64,000 bases of DNA from Pseudomonas bijieensis. GTDB lineage: Bacteria; Pseudomonadota; Gammaproteobacteria; Pseudomonadales; Pseudomonadaceae. The position numbers and the translations under genes are program-made. The stretch lies in NCBI RefSeq assembly GCF_013347965.1, contig NZ_CP048810.1:806001-870000 (forward strand), read 5' to 3'. Positions 1-9,043 of the stretch are shown here, piece after piece (the stretch's first letter is position 1; each line of letters starts with the position of its first letter). Below the pieces are notes generated by a model that saw only the letters and a list, made by a program, of their open reading frames with translations, did not search any database and was not told the DNA's origin.

Positions 1-68
1 CGCTGGAAACAGCGCCCCTGCCCCAGCCCTGTTTCCATCTCATCAACCATCCAGAGTAAGCGTCGGCT

Positions 69-1001
69 ATGAAGCGTATCCAGTATCACAATTACGGCGG
101 GCCGCAGGTGATGAAGCTCGAGGCATTCACGTTGGCTTCACCGGGCCAGGGCGAAGTCGCTGTGAAAATCAGATTCGCCGCCATCAATCCTATCGACTGG
201 AAGTTGCGCAGCGGCCAGATGAAGATCGTCACGGGCAGATCCTTCCCCCGGGCCATGGGCATGGATTTCTCGGGCACCGTCACCGCCGTGGGCAGCAACG
301 TGACGCGGTTTAAAGTGGGCGATGCCGTCTTTGGTCTCGCGCGCTTCAAGGAAAGTGGTGCACTGGCTCAAGCCGTGGTCACCAAGGAATCGCTGCTGGC
401 CAGCAAACCCGATGGTGTTTCCTTCGAGCAAGCCGCCTGCCTCGGGACACCGGGCATGACGGCCTGGAACGGCTTGCGGGACAAGGCCGGGCTGAGCGCG
501 GGCCAGCGTGTCTTCATCAATGGTTGCAGCGGCGCGGTCGGTGAAGCCTGCGTGCAGATAGCGCGCATGGTGGGGGCCACGATCACTGGTGCTTGCAGTG
601 AAGAGACGCTGGAGCGGGCGCGGCAACTGGGGGTCGATACGGTTTACGACTATCGCAGAACCGATCTGTCCAAGCTGCCTGAACGTTTCGATGTGGTGTA
701 TGACACGGCGGCCACCCTGTCCTTGCCGGTCAGCCTCGACCTGCTGCGCAAAGGCGGCGTGCTGCTTGACCTGAATCCGAGCCCCGGCAAGTTCATTCGC
801 TCCTTTTTTGATAAACGCTTGAAACCCGTCATCTGCACACCGCGCCCCGAGGTCCTCGACACGCTCGCCCACGCCGCCCAGAATGGCAGCTTCCGGCTTC
901 CTGTAGCGGAAGTGGTGCCTCTTGACGATGCGATCGAGCTTGTCGCGGCCATCGAGGGAGGCAGGAAGCTGCGTGGCAAGGCCCTTGTGGCCATGGACTG
1001 A
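69..1001 (+). CDS. Zinc-free MDR-family NAD(P)H oxidoreductase (quinone-oxidoreductase type)
   Basis: This 310-residue protein has the medium-chain dehydrogenase/reductase layout: a GroES-like N-terminal half (residues 1-125, with the conserved 'INPIDWKLRSG' stretch) and a Rossmann half whose nucleotide loop 'INGCSGAVGEA' lies near residues 150-160. The cysteines that bind structural zinc in alcohol dehydrogenases are absent, so it belongs with quinone oxidoreductases and related NADPH-dependent reductases. The substrate cannot be told from sequence. The ATG has only a weak ribosome site (AGAG). The stop codon lies three bases before the start of the WYL regulator, so the two genes are probably cotranscribed. 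Confidence 0.85.
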   Translation: MKRIQYHNYGGPQVMKLEAFTLASPGQGEVAVKIRFAAINPIDWKLRSGQMKIVTGRSFPRAMGMDFSGTVTAVGSNVTRFKVGDAVFGLARFKESGALAQAVVTKESLLASKPDGVSFEQAACLGTPGMTAWNGLRDKAGLSAGQRVFINGCSGAVGEACVQIARMVGATITGACSEETLERARQLGVDTVYDYRRTDLSKLPERFDVVYDTAATLSLPVSLDLLRKGGVLLDLNPSPGKFIRSFFDKRLKPVICTPRPEVLDTLAHAAQNGSFRLPVAEVVPLDDAIELVAAIEGGRKLRGKALVAMD

Positions 1002-1004
1002 AGC

Positions 1005-1706
1005 GTGTCAAGAAGCCATAGATTATTCGATCTCATGCAAGTGCTTCGGCGTCATCGCGGGACGGTTTCCGGTGTCACGCTGTCCCGTGAGCTGAATGTC
1101 TCATTGCGTACCATCCGCCGGGACGTCATCACGCTGCAGTCGATGGGGGCGGACATCGTTGGCGAACCCGGCGTTGGCTACATCCTGCGCCCGGGGTTTC
1201 TGTTGCCGCCCTTGAGTTTCACCGAGGAAGAAATCCAGGCGCTGATGGCCGGTGCGCAATGGGTCAGCCGCCAAACCGATGAAGGCCTGGCCCACGCCGT
1301 TCAGAACGCGCTGGCAAAAATCGACAGTGTCCTGCCGCCACACATGCGGCGAACCTTGGACCACGACACGATCTACGTCAGTCGCAATCAAGGCGCCCCG
1401 GCGGCGTTGGATCTGGCCCAGGTCCGGCTGGCGCTTCGCGAACAGCGGAAAATGCAGATCGTCTACAAGGACGAAAATGAGGAGCGGACGCAACGAATCC
1501 TCTGGCCGATCATGCTGGGGTTCGTCGAGTCGCAGCGGTATATCGCAGGCTGGTGCGAACTGCGCGGCGACTATCGTTTATTCCGAACGGACCGGATCGT
1601 CGAGGTGGTTGTCCTGGAAGAGCGCTACGCCCGTCCCAGGCAACAGCTGGTCAAGGAGTGGCGCTCCCGGGAAGCGCACCCGTGCAAACAGAAGGATTGC
1701 AGCTAG
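1005..1706 (+). CDS. YafY-type HTH/WYL-domain transcriptional regulator
   Basis: The first 60 residues form a DeoR-like winged helix-turn-helix ('HRGTVSGVTLSRELNVSLRTIRRDV'-like pattern, from about residue 15). Residues 140-210 match a WYL domain, a ligand- or nucleic-acid-sensing module found in stress and phage-defence regulators as well as in simple repressors of this YafY class. The start is GTG. It follows the oxidoreductase after three bases, which suggests that it controls that gene. Family assignment is firm, its target is inferred from position only. Confidence 0.82.
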   Translation: MSRSHRLFDLMQVLRRHRGTVSGVTLSRELNVSLRTIRRDVITLQSMGADIVGEPGVGYILRPGFLLPPLSFTEEEIQALMAGAQWVSRQTDEGLAHAVQNALAKIDSVLPPHMRRTLDHDTIYVSRNQGAPAALDLAQVRLALREQRKMQIVYKDENEERTQRILWPIMLGFVESQRYIAGWCELRGDYRLFRTDRIVEVVVLEERYARPRQQLVKEWRSREAHPCKQKDCS

Positions 1707-1739
1707 CAGCCGACTTGCTCTATGGCCAACCCATTTCCT

Positions 1740-1900
1740 CTGTGGGAGCGAGCTTGCTCGCGATGAGGGCCGCAAATCCAACATCCCTGTAACTGCACCA
1801 CCGCTATCGCGAGCAAGCTCGCTCCCACAGAGGAGTTGGGATGGGCATGAATGTTGTGCTCGCTGAAGATCGAATGTGGGAGCGAGCCTGCTCGCGATAG
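1740..1900. repeat. Three REP palindromes of the TGTGGGAGC family
   Basis: Three copies of the P. fluorescens REP core (TGTGGGAGCGAGC...GCTCGCGAT) sit between convergent genes: 1740-1764 forward, 1805-1830 inverted and 1875-1900 forward. The first pair forms a REPIN-like inverted pair. The hairpins probably act as a bidirectional terminator or mRNA stabiliser for the genes on both sides. Confidence 0.85.
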
Positions 1901-1911
1901 CGGCGGTTCAG

Positions 1912-2793
1912 TCACTTGAACAACTCACTGCTCATGAAATCAATGAACACCCGCAGCTTTGGCGCCAGGTGTTTGCTTGAGGGCCAGAGCATGCGGAAGG
2001 TGCTCTGATGCCTGTTGAAGTCGTCCAGGACAGTGACCAGCTCACCGCTGGCGATGGCCTCGCGCACAGTGAAATCCGGCACGCAGGCGATCCCCAGCGC
2101 ATCGTGCACCACGTGCAGCAACGCCTCGGTGGTGTTGCAGACCAGGGTCGCCGGCAGGTTGAGTTCCGGCTCCCCGTCCCCGTTTACCGGCCACACTTGC
2201 ATCCTGCCAGTACTGGGGAACTTGTAGAGCAGGCAGGCATGGCGCAGCAGGTCCGCCGGTGCGTGCGGTGTGCCGTGTTCGGCGAAGTACCGGGGCGAAC
2301 CGACCACAACGAGCTTGAACGGGCCCAACGGACGGGACATCAGCCGGGAGTCGTTCGGCTCTCCGGTTCGAATGACCGCATCGAAACCCTCCTCGATGAT
2401 GTCCACCAGCCGATCGGAAAAATCCAGGTCCAGCTCGATACTGGGGTAGCGGCGCATGAAGGCGATCAGCGTCGGCATGACCAAATCCGCAACGAGGGGC
2501 AAACTCACGCGCAGTTTGCCCCGTGGCGCTTTGCGGGTTTGCGACAGTTCCTGTTCGGCCGCTTCGACTTCGCAGAGAATGCGCCGGCAACGCTCAAGGA
2601 ACAGCGTCCCTTCCGCCGTCAGCGTGATACTGCGGGTGCTGCGATGAAACAGCCGCACACCCAGTCGCGCCTCGAGCCGGGCGACGCTTTTGCCCACCGC
2701 CGAAGACGAAATGCCCAGCGCCCTGCCCGCTTCTGAAAAGCTGCGGGTTTCAGCCGCGCGCACAAAAAAATCAATCCCGCTCAGTGATTCCAC
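1912..2793 (-). CDS. LysR-family transcriptional regulator
   Basis: A 293-residue protein with the usual LysR plan: winged HTH in residues 1-60 ('AGRALGISSSAVGKSVARLEARLGVRLF' region) followed by a periplasmic-binding-protein-like effector domain (about 90-290). The start is GTG at 2793. It is divergent from the MFS transporter beginning at 2947, with 153 bases between, the classical arrangement in which a LysR protein controls the neighbouring pump. The inducer is unknown. Its 3' end abuts a REP cluster. Confidence 0.88.
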   Translation of the reverse strand: MESLSGIDFFVRAAETRSFSEAGRALGISSSAVGKSVARLEARLGVRLFHRSTRSITLTAEGTLFLERCRRILCEVEAAEQELSQTRKAPRGKLRVSLPLVADLVMPTLIAFMRRYPSIELDLDFSDRLVDIIEEGFDAVIRTGEPNDSRLMSRPLGPFKLVVVGSPRYFAEHGTPHAPADLLRHACLLYKFPSTGRMQVWPVNGDGEPELNLPATLVCNTTEALLHVVHDALGIACVPDFTVREAIASGELVTVLDDFNRHQSTFRMLWPSSKHLAPKLRVFIDFMSSELFK

Positions 2794-2946
2794 GCCTGGC
2801 CCCCATTACGGACATTTTTTCCGATGTGTTGTGCACTCTAGCATTCTTGTCTCGCCAAAGACGGGCACCTACCGTAGTCGACACTTATCAATCTGCAATT
2901 GACCGCGCCGTCCCGGCGGGTCAGGCGCGCTCCAAACAGGTGACCC

Positions 2947-4155
2947 ATGACGATTGCCAATACCCACATCGACGCCGAGGCCGAGGTTGTTCAAACCACG
3001 GCACCGCTCCCCATCGGATCACTGTTTGCCCTTGCCCTCGCGGCGTTCGTGACCATCCTCACCGAAGCCTTGCCCGCCGGACTTCTTTCACAGATCAGCG
3101 AAGGGCTGGCGATCTCCGAGGCCCTGGCCGGCCAGTTGGTAACGGTCTACGCGATCGGCTCCTTGCTGGCGGCCATTCCATTGACCGCCGCGACCCAAGG
3201 TATGCGACGCAGAACACTCTTGTTGCTGGCCATCGCCGGCTTCGCCGTTGCCAATACCGTCACGACGCTTTCCACCCATTATGTTTTGACGATGGTCGCG
3301 CGCTTGCTCGGTGGCGTATCGGCCGGGCTGCTTTGGGCGTTGTTGGCCGGTTATGCCGCCCGCATGGTGCCTGAGAGCCAGAAAGGTCGAGCCATTGCGA
3401 TCGCCATGGTGGGCGCGCCCTTGGCGTTATCCCTCGGCGTACCGGCCGGCACATTGCTCGGCAACCTGATCGGTTGGCGAATGAGCTTCGCCATCATGAG
3501 CCTGTTCGCCGTGGCCTTGATGGTCTGGGTACGACTCAAGGTGCCTGATTTTCCTGGGCAGGCCACCCATAAACGCCTCGCCTTGGGTCAGGTCTTCACG
3601 CTGCCGGGCGTTCGCTCGGTGTTGTTCGTGGTGCTGGCTTTTGTCCTGGCGCACAACATTCTCTTTACCTATATCGCTCCGTTTTTGGCGGCGGCGGGCC
3701 TGGGCGAGCGGACGGATCTGGTCCTGCTGGTCTTTGGCGTCGCGTCGTTGCTGGGGATCTGGGTCGTCGCCGTGTTGATCGATCGCCATCTACGGGCGTT
3801 GACGCTTGCAGGTACGGTGCTGTTCGCCCTCTCGGCAATGACGCTAGGGGCGATGAGCGACAGGCCAGCGGCGGTGTATATCGCCGTGGCCGCCTGGGGA
3901 ATCGCTTTCGGAGGGGCTGGGACGCTGTTCCAGACGGCCATCGCCAAGACTGCCGGAGACGCAGCGGATCTCGCCCAGTCGATGTTGGTCACGGCCTGGA
4001 ACCTGGCCATTGCCGGCGGCGGAATCGTCGGAGGCATTCTGCTCGATCACCTGGGGGTCGTTGCATTTGCGCCTGTCCTGGTGGTTCTCCTGCTTCTGAC
4101 GTTGGCAGTCGTGTGGTCAGCCAAGCAGCGCGGATTCCCCCGCAGTCGTCAATGA
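2947..4155 (+). CDS. MFS transporter, sugar/drug efflux type (AraJ/YdhP-like)
   Basis: A 402-residue polytopic protein with 12 predicted membrane helices, the basic loop 'RRRTLLLLAI' between helices 2 and 3, and the N-terminal 'TEALPAGLLSQIS' feature of the DHA1 efflux subgroup that includes AraJ, YdhP and SotB. It should export a small organic solute by proton antiport in the inner membrane. A LysR gene lies divergently upstream. It ends 20 bases before the convergent MHS transporter. Substrate unknown. Confidence 0.85.
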   Translation: MTIANTHIDAEAEVVQTTAPLPIGSLFALALAAFVTILTEALPAGLLSQISEGLAISEALAGQLVTVYAIGSLLAAIPLTAATQGMRRRTLLLLAIAGFAVANTVTTLSTHYVLTMVARLLGGVSAGLLWALLAGYAARMVPESQKGRAIAIAMVGAPLALSLGVPAGTLLGNLIGWRMSFAIMSLFAVALMVWVRLKVPDFPGQATHKRLALGQVFTLPGVRSVLFVVLAFVLAHNILFTYIAPFLAAAGLGERTDLVLLVFGVASLLGIWVVAVLIDRHLRALTLAGTVLFALSAMTLGAMSDRPAAVYIAVAAWGIAFGGAGTLFQTAIAKTAGDAADLAQSMLVTAWNLAIAGGGIVGGILLDHLGVVAFAPVLVVLLLLTLAVVWSAKQRGFPRSRQ

Positions 4156-4175
4156 GGTTCGTTGCTCATCTTCGC

Positions 4176-5495
4176 TCACGTCTCATGCTCGACAACCAAC
4201 GCCGGATTAGCACTTGCCCGATATTTCGACAGGCTTACCCAGGCCAGTGGTATCGCACTCAGGCACGCCGCCGCGAACAACCAGTGGGCGGCGGCGAGCG
4301 CATCCCCGCTCTGTCGGTAGATCAGGGTAATCAGGGTCGGCGTTGAACTGCCGAAGACGGTCACCGACAAGGCGTACGCCAGCGAAACCCCCAGGGCCCT
4401 GACTTGCACCGGAAACAGCTCTGCCAATGCCGCCGAGGCCGGGCCCGTGTAGAGCACCATCAAGACCGCCAGCCCGCATTGGAAGCTGATCAGCGTCTGG
4501 AGGCTGGGGCTGCTGTTCAACCATACGAACCCTGGATATGCGCAGAGCGCGACCCCCACGGCACCGATGAGCATGACGGTATAGCGCCCGATGCGGTCCG
4601 ATAGCAGTGCGGTCAAGGGACACAGCAGCGTGATGAGACCGACCAGCACCAGCCCCAGATAGGCCTCGTTGCGTGGAACTGCAAGCACCATCGACGCATA
4701 GGTCGGCATGAAGTTGATCAATTGCGTCGCGACTGTCCAGAGGACGACGATCAACACCCCCATCACGAGGTTAGGCAGATAGGGGCGAAGGCTTGCCCCC
4801 TTCCCTGCCAGCGCTTGATTACCCTGGCTATCGAGAAAGCGGCGCAGCGGCTCGCTTTCCTCGAGGCTGCGGCGAATCTGCAAGCCCGCCACCACCACGA
4901 GCAGTCCGAAGACATAGGGCACGCGCCAACCCCATTCATCCAGCTGGGCTGGCGTCAATGCGCTCGACAACAGGCTCGCACTTAAGCCACAGAGTAAAAA
5001 TGATCCGGCTTGTGCCACTTGTTGACTGGAAGCAAACAGACCACGGCGGTCGGCGGGTGCCGTTTCGACAAGATAGGCCAGCGCGCCACCAATCTCTCCT
5101 CCTGCCGCGACCCCCTGCAATATGCGTGCGACGACAATGCTCAATGGGGCCCACCAACCAATGGCCTGGTAGGTCGGGCACACCGCAATGATCAGGGTCC
5201 CGGCGCCCATCAGCATGATGGACAGGGTCAGCGCGGCCTTGCGCCCCCGGCGATCGGCATAACGTCCCATCAGCAGCGCCCCCAATGGCCGGGCAACGAA
5301 GCCGACGGCGAGCGCCAGGTAGGAAGCGAGCAACGACATCAAGGGGTCGGAAGCCGGAAAGAACGCTGCGGCGATCTGCATGGCAAAGATCGCGAACAGG
5401 GTGAAGTCGAACCATTCCAATGCGGCGCCCACACTCACCGCCAGCACCAGCTTTTTGCGTTCGCGCCCCTGGCTATCCAGGGCTGCGGCGCTCAT
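4176..5495 (-). CDS. MFS transporter, metabolite:H+ symporter (MHS) family
   Basis: This 439-residue, 12-helix protein carries MHS hallmarks: 'GAALEWFDFTLFAIFA' in helix 1, 'RPLGALLMGRYADRRGRK' between helices 2 and 3, and 'ILQGVAAGGEIGGA' in helix 4. Members (ProP, ShiA, KgtP, CitA) usually import carboxylates or betaines with protons. It is the last gene of the eight-gene minus-strand cluster; its ATG overlaps the stop of the M20 hydrolase gene (ATGA). In that setting it could take up a precursor, recapture product or act as exporter; sequence does not decide. Confidence 0.85.
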   Translation of the reverse strand: MSAAALDSQGRERKKLVLAVSVGAALEWFDFTLFAIFAMQIAAAFFPASDPLMSLLASYLALAVGFVARPLGALLMGRYADRRGRKAALTLSIMLMGAGTLIIAVCPTYQAIGWWAPLSIVVARILQGVAAGGEIGGALAYLVETAPADRRGLFASSQQVAQAGSFLLCGLSASLLSSALTPAQLDEWGWRVPYVFGLLVVVAGLQIRRSLEESEPLRRFLDSQGNQALAGKGASLRPYLPNLVMGVLIVVLWTVATQLINFMPTYASMVLAVPRNEAYLGLVLVGLITLLCPLTALLSDRIGRYTVMLIGAVGVALCAYPGFVWLNSSPSLQTLISFQCGLAVLMVLYTGPASAALAELFPVQVRALGVSLAYALSVTVFGSSTPTLITLIYRQSGDALAAAHWLFAAACLSAIPLAWVSLSKYRASANPALVVEHET

Positions 5496-6733
5496 TGCTC
5501 ACCCCTGGCTGGAAGTGGAGGTAATGACTCACAACGCGCCAGGCGACGCAGGAATCGTTCACAAGCCTCAAGTTGAGCCAGGTCCACATACTCGTTCGCC
5601 TTGTGCGCTTGCTTGATACTGCCCGGGCCACAGACGATCGTGGGGATCCCCTCGGCCTGGAACAACCCAGCCTCGGTGCTGTACGCCACGCGCTGTCGGC
5701 CATGGGCCATCGAACTGGCCTGACGGATCCACTGCGCGAACGCCTGATTACCCCTCTCATCCAGCCCCGGGGTATGCAGCGTGTGGGAAAACTCGATGGA
5801 CGCCCCCGCCGAGCGATCATTCATTTCGCCGTGCATGGCCTGGTTGGCGTCGTCCTTGATCTGTACCAACAGCTGCTCGGCATCGCATCCGGGCAGGTAG
5901 CGAATCTCGAAGTCGAAGCTGCATTGGCCAGGAATGACATTGCCAGCGACACCGCCGTTGACCCGACAGACCTGAACCGTGGTGTACGGGACATCAAACC
6001 CGCCGTCCAGCGGCCCTTTCGCCAGCCGCTTGGCCACTTGCTGAAGCTGCATCTGCACCCTCGCGGCATAGTCGATGGCATTGACCCCCTCGCTTGGCAG
6101 TGATGAATGCGCGACTTTGCCATGGACACAGCAATTGATTTCATGACGCCCTTTGTGGCCGATCACCAGCTCCATTGAAGTCGGCTCGCCGACAATGCAA
6201 CCGGCGGGCTCCAGCTGTGCCTGCGAGATGAAGGGCGCCAGATGTTTCGCACCCATCGCGCCCACCTCCTCGTCATAGGACAAGGCCAGGTGAAAGCTTT
6301 GCCGTGCAGACGCCATCAGCTCGGGAGCCATCGCCAGTACGACAGCGATAAACCCTTTCATATCCGAACTGCCGCGACCGTACAGCCGTCCGTGGTCCAG
6401 GTGGGCGCTGAACGGGTCCTGCGCCCAGGCCTGGCCCGCGACGGGCACCACGTCGGTATGTCCGGACAGGATGATGCCCCCGGGGCGCGGCGGTCCGAGA
6501 CTGGCAAACAGGTTCGCCTTGCGCCCGGTGACGTCCGGTAGAATCTGGGCCTGCACCCCGACGCCGTGCAGGTACCCGCTCACCCATTCGATAAGGTCCA
6601 GATTGGAACGATCGCTGACCGAAGGGAAACCAATCAGGGTTCGTGCGATTTCCAACGTGCGTGCGAGCACGCTGCGGCCGTCATTCGAGCAAGCGTCTGC
6701 CGCCCCCTGTGCGAAGGCCAAGGAAAGAGTCAT
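5492..6733 (-). CDS. M20-family metallohydrolase, ArgE/acetylornithine-deacetylase type
   Basis: A 413-residue dinuclear zinc amidohydrolase. The metal and catalytic residues are visible: 'SGHTDVVP' (H92, D94), 'GRGSSDMKGF' (D124) and 'SYDEEVGAMGA' (E155/E156). The start chosen is the ATG at 6733, which has GGAG six bases upstream; a longer reading frame to 6931 lacks support and would overlap the upstream exporter gene. ArgE-type enzymes remove N-acyl groups from amino acids. It sits inside the biosynthetic cluster rather than near arginine genes, so it probably unmasks or trims an N-acylated or peptide-linked intermediate or product (inference). Confidence 0.86.
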   Translation of the reverse strand: MTLSLAFAQGAADACSNDGRSVLARTLEIARTLIGFPSVSDRSNLDLIEWVSGYLHGVGVQAQILPDVTGRKANLFASLGPPRPGGIILSGHTDVVPVAGQAWAQDPFSAHLDHGRLYGRGSSDMKGFIAVVLAMAPELMASARQSFHLALSYDEEVGAMGAKHLAPFISQAQLEPAGCIVGEPTSMELVIGHKGRHEINCCVHGKVAHSSLPSEGVNAIDYAARVQMQLQQVAKRLAKGPLDGGFDVPYTTVQVCRVNGGVAGNVIPGQCSFDFEIRYLPGCDAEQLLVQIKDDANQAMHGEMNDRSAGASIEFSHTLHTPGLDERGNQAFAQWIRQASSMAHGRQRVAYSTEAGLFQAEGIPTIVCGPGSIKQAHKANEYVDLAQLEACERFLRRLARCESLPPLPARGEQ

Positions 6734-6756
6734 GGGATGCTCCAGTAAACCGAAGT

Positions 6757-7704
6757 CTATTTTTGAAGGGCGACAGGCATGGGGCCCGAGCGAACAACCT
6801 GCCTGTCTCGCGAAAACCAGACGTTGGACAACAACACCGCCACGCACACCACCGTAACCAGGACCGGCACCCAGGGGCTGTGCCAGGTGGAGAGCACGAA
6901 CTCGGCCGCCAAGGCAATGACCGGCACGCACGGTGTGAGAATGGACACCCGCCCGCCCCCCAAATGCTGAATGGCAAACTGCAGGGTGAACACCGGAATC
7001 AGCACGCTGACGAATGCCAGCTTGATCAATTGGCCGAGCATGGCGGTATCAAGCGTGAGCAACTGGTGCAGGTTTTCCCGGCCGACCCATCCCGTGACAA
7101 TCAAGAGCAGGAAGAACCTGACGCACAGAATATCCATGGCGCTGTACTTGCTGTCGCGGTTCAGTCGAGCCGAGCAGAACACGTAGATCCCGCCAGTGAT
7201 CCCGGCGACAGAGGCCAGGGCAATGCCCTCATGCAAATTGACAAGACTGACCTGGGCCGTGACCCCCAGCGCGAGACGCATAAGAACCAGGGCCATCAGT
7301 GACAACAGGATCAGCAGCGCGCCCAGCCACCGGGAACGACTGACCGAGGACCGCGCCACCAGCATTTCGCAGACCACCACCACCAGCGGCATCCAGCCCT
7401 GATAGATGGCCGATTCCACCGACGCCTCGATGCGCTGCAGGGCCATGAACATCAGCCACCAACTGAACAGCGTCAGCACATTGAGCAGCAGCACGCCGCG
7501 CCACTCCTCGCGCAGCAGGCGAAACGGGTCATGACCACGCAAGGTATGCACCAGGAAAAATACCGCCCAGGCCATCAGGAAGGTAATGAATGTCAGCGCC
7601 GCCCCACTGATACGGGTGAACGCCACCATGACCCAGACGGCCGAGAGCGCCGTCGAGATGCAGTAGACCGCCATGCTGACGGCACCGAGTATTCCTGTCT
7701 TCAT
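6757..7704 (-). CDS. DMT-superfamily (EamA) exporter
   Basis: The 315-residue protein has about ten hydrophobic helices arranged as two EamA repeats, the usual size for drug/metabolite transporters such as amino-acid and cysteine-metabolite exporters. AGGAG precedes the ATG by five bases. It lies 46 bases downstream of the ATP-grasp ligase and 23 bases upstream of the M20 hydrolase in the same direction. Export of the cluster product is the natural role, since DMT pumps often give self-protection to producers of toxic amino acids; this is inferred from context. Confidence 0.83.
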   Translation of the reverse strand: MKTGILGAVSMAVYCISTALSAVWVMVAFTRISGAALTFITFLMAWAVFFLVHTLRGHDPFRLLREEWRGVLLLNVLTLFSWWLMFMALQRIEASVESAIYQGWMPLVVVVCEMLVARSSVSRSRWLGALLILLSLMALVLMRLALGVTAQVSLVNLHEGIALASVAGITGGIYVFCSARLNRDSKYSAMDILCVRFFLLLIVTGWVGRENLHQLLTLDTAMLGQLIKLAFVSVLIPVFTLQFAIQHLGGGRVSILTPCVPVIALAAEFVLSTWHSPWVPVLVTVVCVAVLLSNVWFSRDRQVVRSGPMPVALQK

Positions 7705-7750
7705 GCCTGCTCCTTGAGAAAAACCTGTTGCCTGCCGCCCACTGGATTGA

Positions 7751-9034
7751 TCATGCGGTTCCCGGCTCCAGCACTTCCACCTGGGTTGGCACGTACTGCT
7801 GCAAGGCTTCGAAGTCGGCGCGCAGTACCTGTGGATCCGCGTTGTACAACGTCAGGATGCCCGCGGTATCGGCCAGGGATCGGGAGTCCACCACCATGCC
7901 CGGGGCGACCCGCCAATCGATGTCGTAGGCACTGGAAATGGGCGGTTCGTTGAGTTGGCTGATCCGGCCTTTGCGCAAGGGCAACAAGGCGGACACCACG
8001 TTGTTCTTCTCGTTGGGCTTGATGTCATCGAGCGCCGCGGCACCGGCCACGAGGTAGAGATTGGCGTCGATCAGGTTGATGTCGCTGTTTTTCTCGTGAT
8101 ACGGCACGCCGATGCCGCCAGGTACGCGTGCGGCAATTTCCAGGAACACCGGATAACCGCGTTTGCGGTCAACAAAAACCTCGTGGTGCGTCGAGCCGTT
8201 GCGAAAGTTCAGGGCCGCGATCACGTCCCGGTTGAAGGCTTCCAGGGTCGCCCTGAGCGCAGGGTCGGCCACGGGAATCACGCTCAAGGGCTTGCCCTGG
8301 ACAAAGTCGAAGTTGGTGCAACCCAGTTCCAGGACGCCGCAGTAGCGGATTTGGCCGTCAACCACAAACGAATCGCACTGGAACATGTCGCCGTCGATGA
8401 ACTCGTCCACCTCATAATCGAAATGATACGGTGACGCCAATACTTGCTCGCGGGCCTTGTTGAATTCGGCCTCGTTGCGAATGATCGACACCTCGAAACT
8501 GCCTGCCGCGTTCACCGGTTTCAGGACCAGGGGCAAGCCCAATTGCGTCGTCAGCTCGGCGTAGTAAGCCTGTGGCTCGGCCGATAGGCGTACGTGATCC
8601 AGTGGTACGAATTCGGGAATGCGTATCCCCTTCTGGCTGACGGCGTGCTTCATCAGCACCTTGTCGCGAAAATTCGCCACGATCGCCTGTGTATCGCCCT
8701 CTAATCCGAACTCCTCGCGTAACTGGGCCGCCAGCTCAACGTGGCATTCTTCCTGGCAGAAAATACGCAATGACGACGTGTTGCCCTGCACGGCGCGCAA
8801 CTCATCGCTGATGACATCTCGACATTGGTCATGATCGAGCAACGGGCGAATGTTGCGCTGCAGGTCGGCATCGACGCGCACTACCTGCGAGACGTTGCGC
8901 TCGAGCACGGGCGGCAGGACATCGGCATGATAGGCGATCAGTACGGTGCGACAGTCTCGTCCCAGCGTCTGCAAGGCCTTCTCGGAGGCGAAGTTCAGGT
9001 AATGGGGCGTCAGGAAAACGATAGTCTTGATCAT
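7751..9034 (-). CDS. ATP-grasp ligase (carboxylate-amine/L-amino-acid ligase type)
   Basis: A 427-residue ATP-grasp protein. The ATP-binding loop 'KPVNAAGSFEVSII' and the Mg-binding segment 'PVFLEIAARVPGG' (E...AAR replacing the common E..NxR) are clear. Such stand-alone enzymes activate a carboxylate as acyl phosphate and join it to an amine; known examples build dipeptide antibiotics (bacilysin BacD, rhizocticin, tabtoxin). There is no carbamoyl-phosphate or biotin-carboxylase partner, so primary metabolism is unlikely. GAGG is eight bases upstream of the ATG; the gene starts nine bases after the dioxygenase. Most likely it couples the unusual amino acid made by its neighbours to another amino acid (inference). 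Confidence 0.85.
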   Translation of the reverse strand: MIKTIVFLTPHYLNFASEKALQTLGRDCRTVLIAYHADVLPPVLERNVSQVVRVDADLQRNIRPLLDHDQCRDVISDELRAVQGNTSSLRIFCQEECHVELAAQLREEFGLEGDTQAIVANFRDKVLMKHAVSQKGIRIPEFVPLDHVRLSAEPQAYYAELTTQLGLPLVLKPVNAAGSFEVSIIRNEAEFNKAREQVLASPYHFDYEVDEFIDGDMFQCDSFVVDGQIRYCGVLELGCTNFDFVQGKPLSVIPVADPALRATLEAFNRDVIAALNFRNGSTHHEVFVDRKRGYPVFLEIAARVPGGIGVPYHEKNSDINLIDANLYLVAGAAALDDIKPNEKNNVVSALLPLRKGRISQLNEPPISSAYDIDWRVAPGMVVDSRSLADTAGILTLYNADPQVLRADFEALQQYVPTQVEVLEPGTA

Positions 9035-9043
9035 GGTAATGCC

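Noticed and set aside
6734..6931. N-terminal extension of the M20 hydrolase
   Set aside because: It would overlap the exporter gene by about 170 bases, and the ATG at 6733 has a good ribosome site and starts at the family's usual place.
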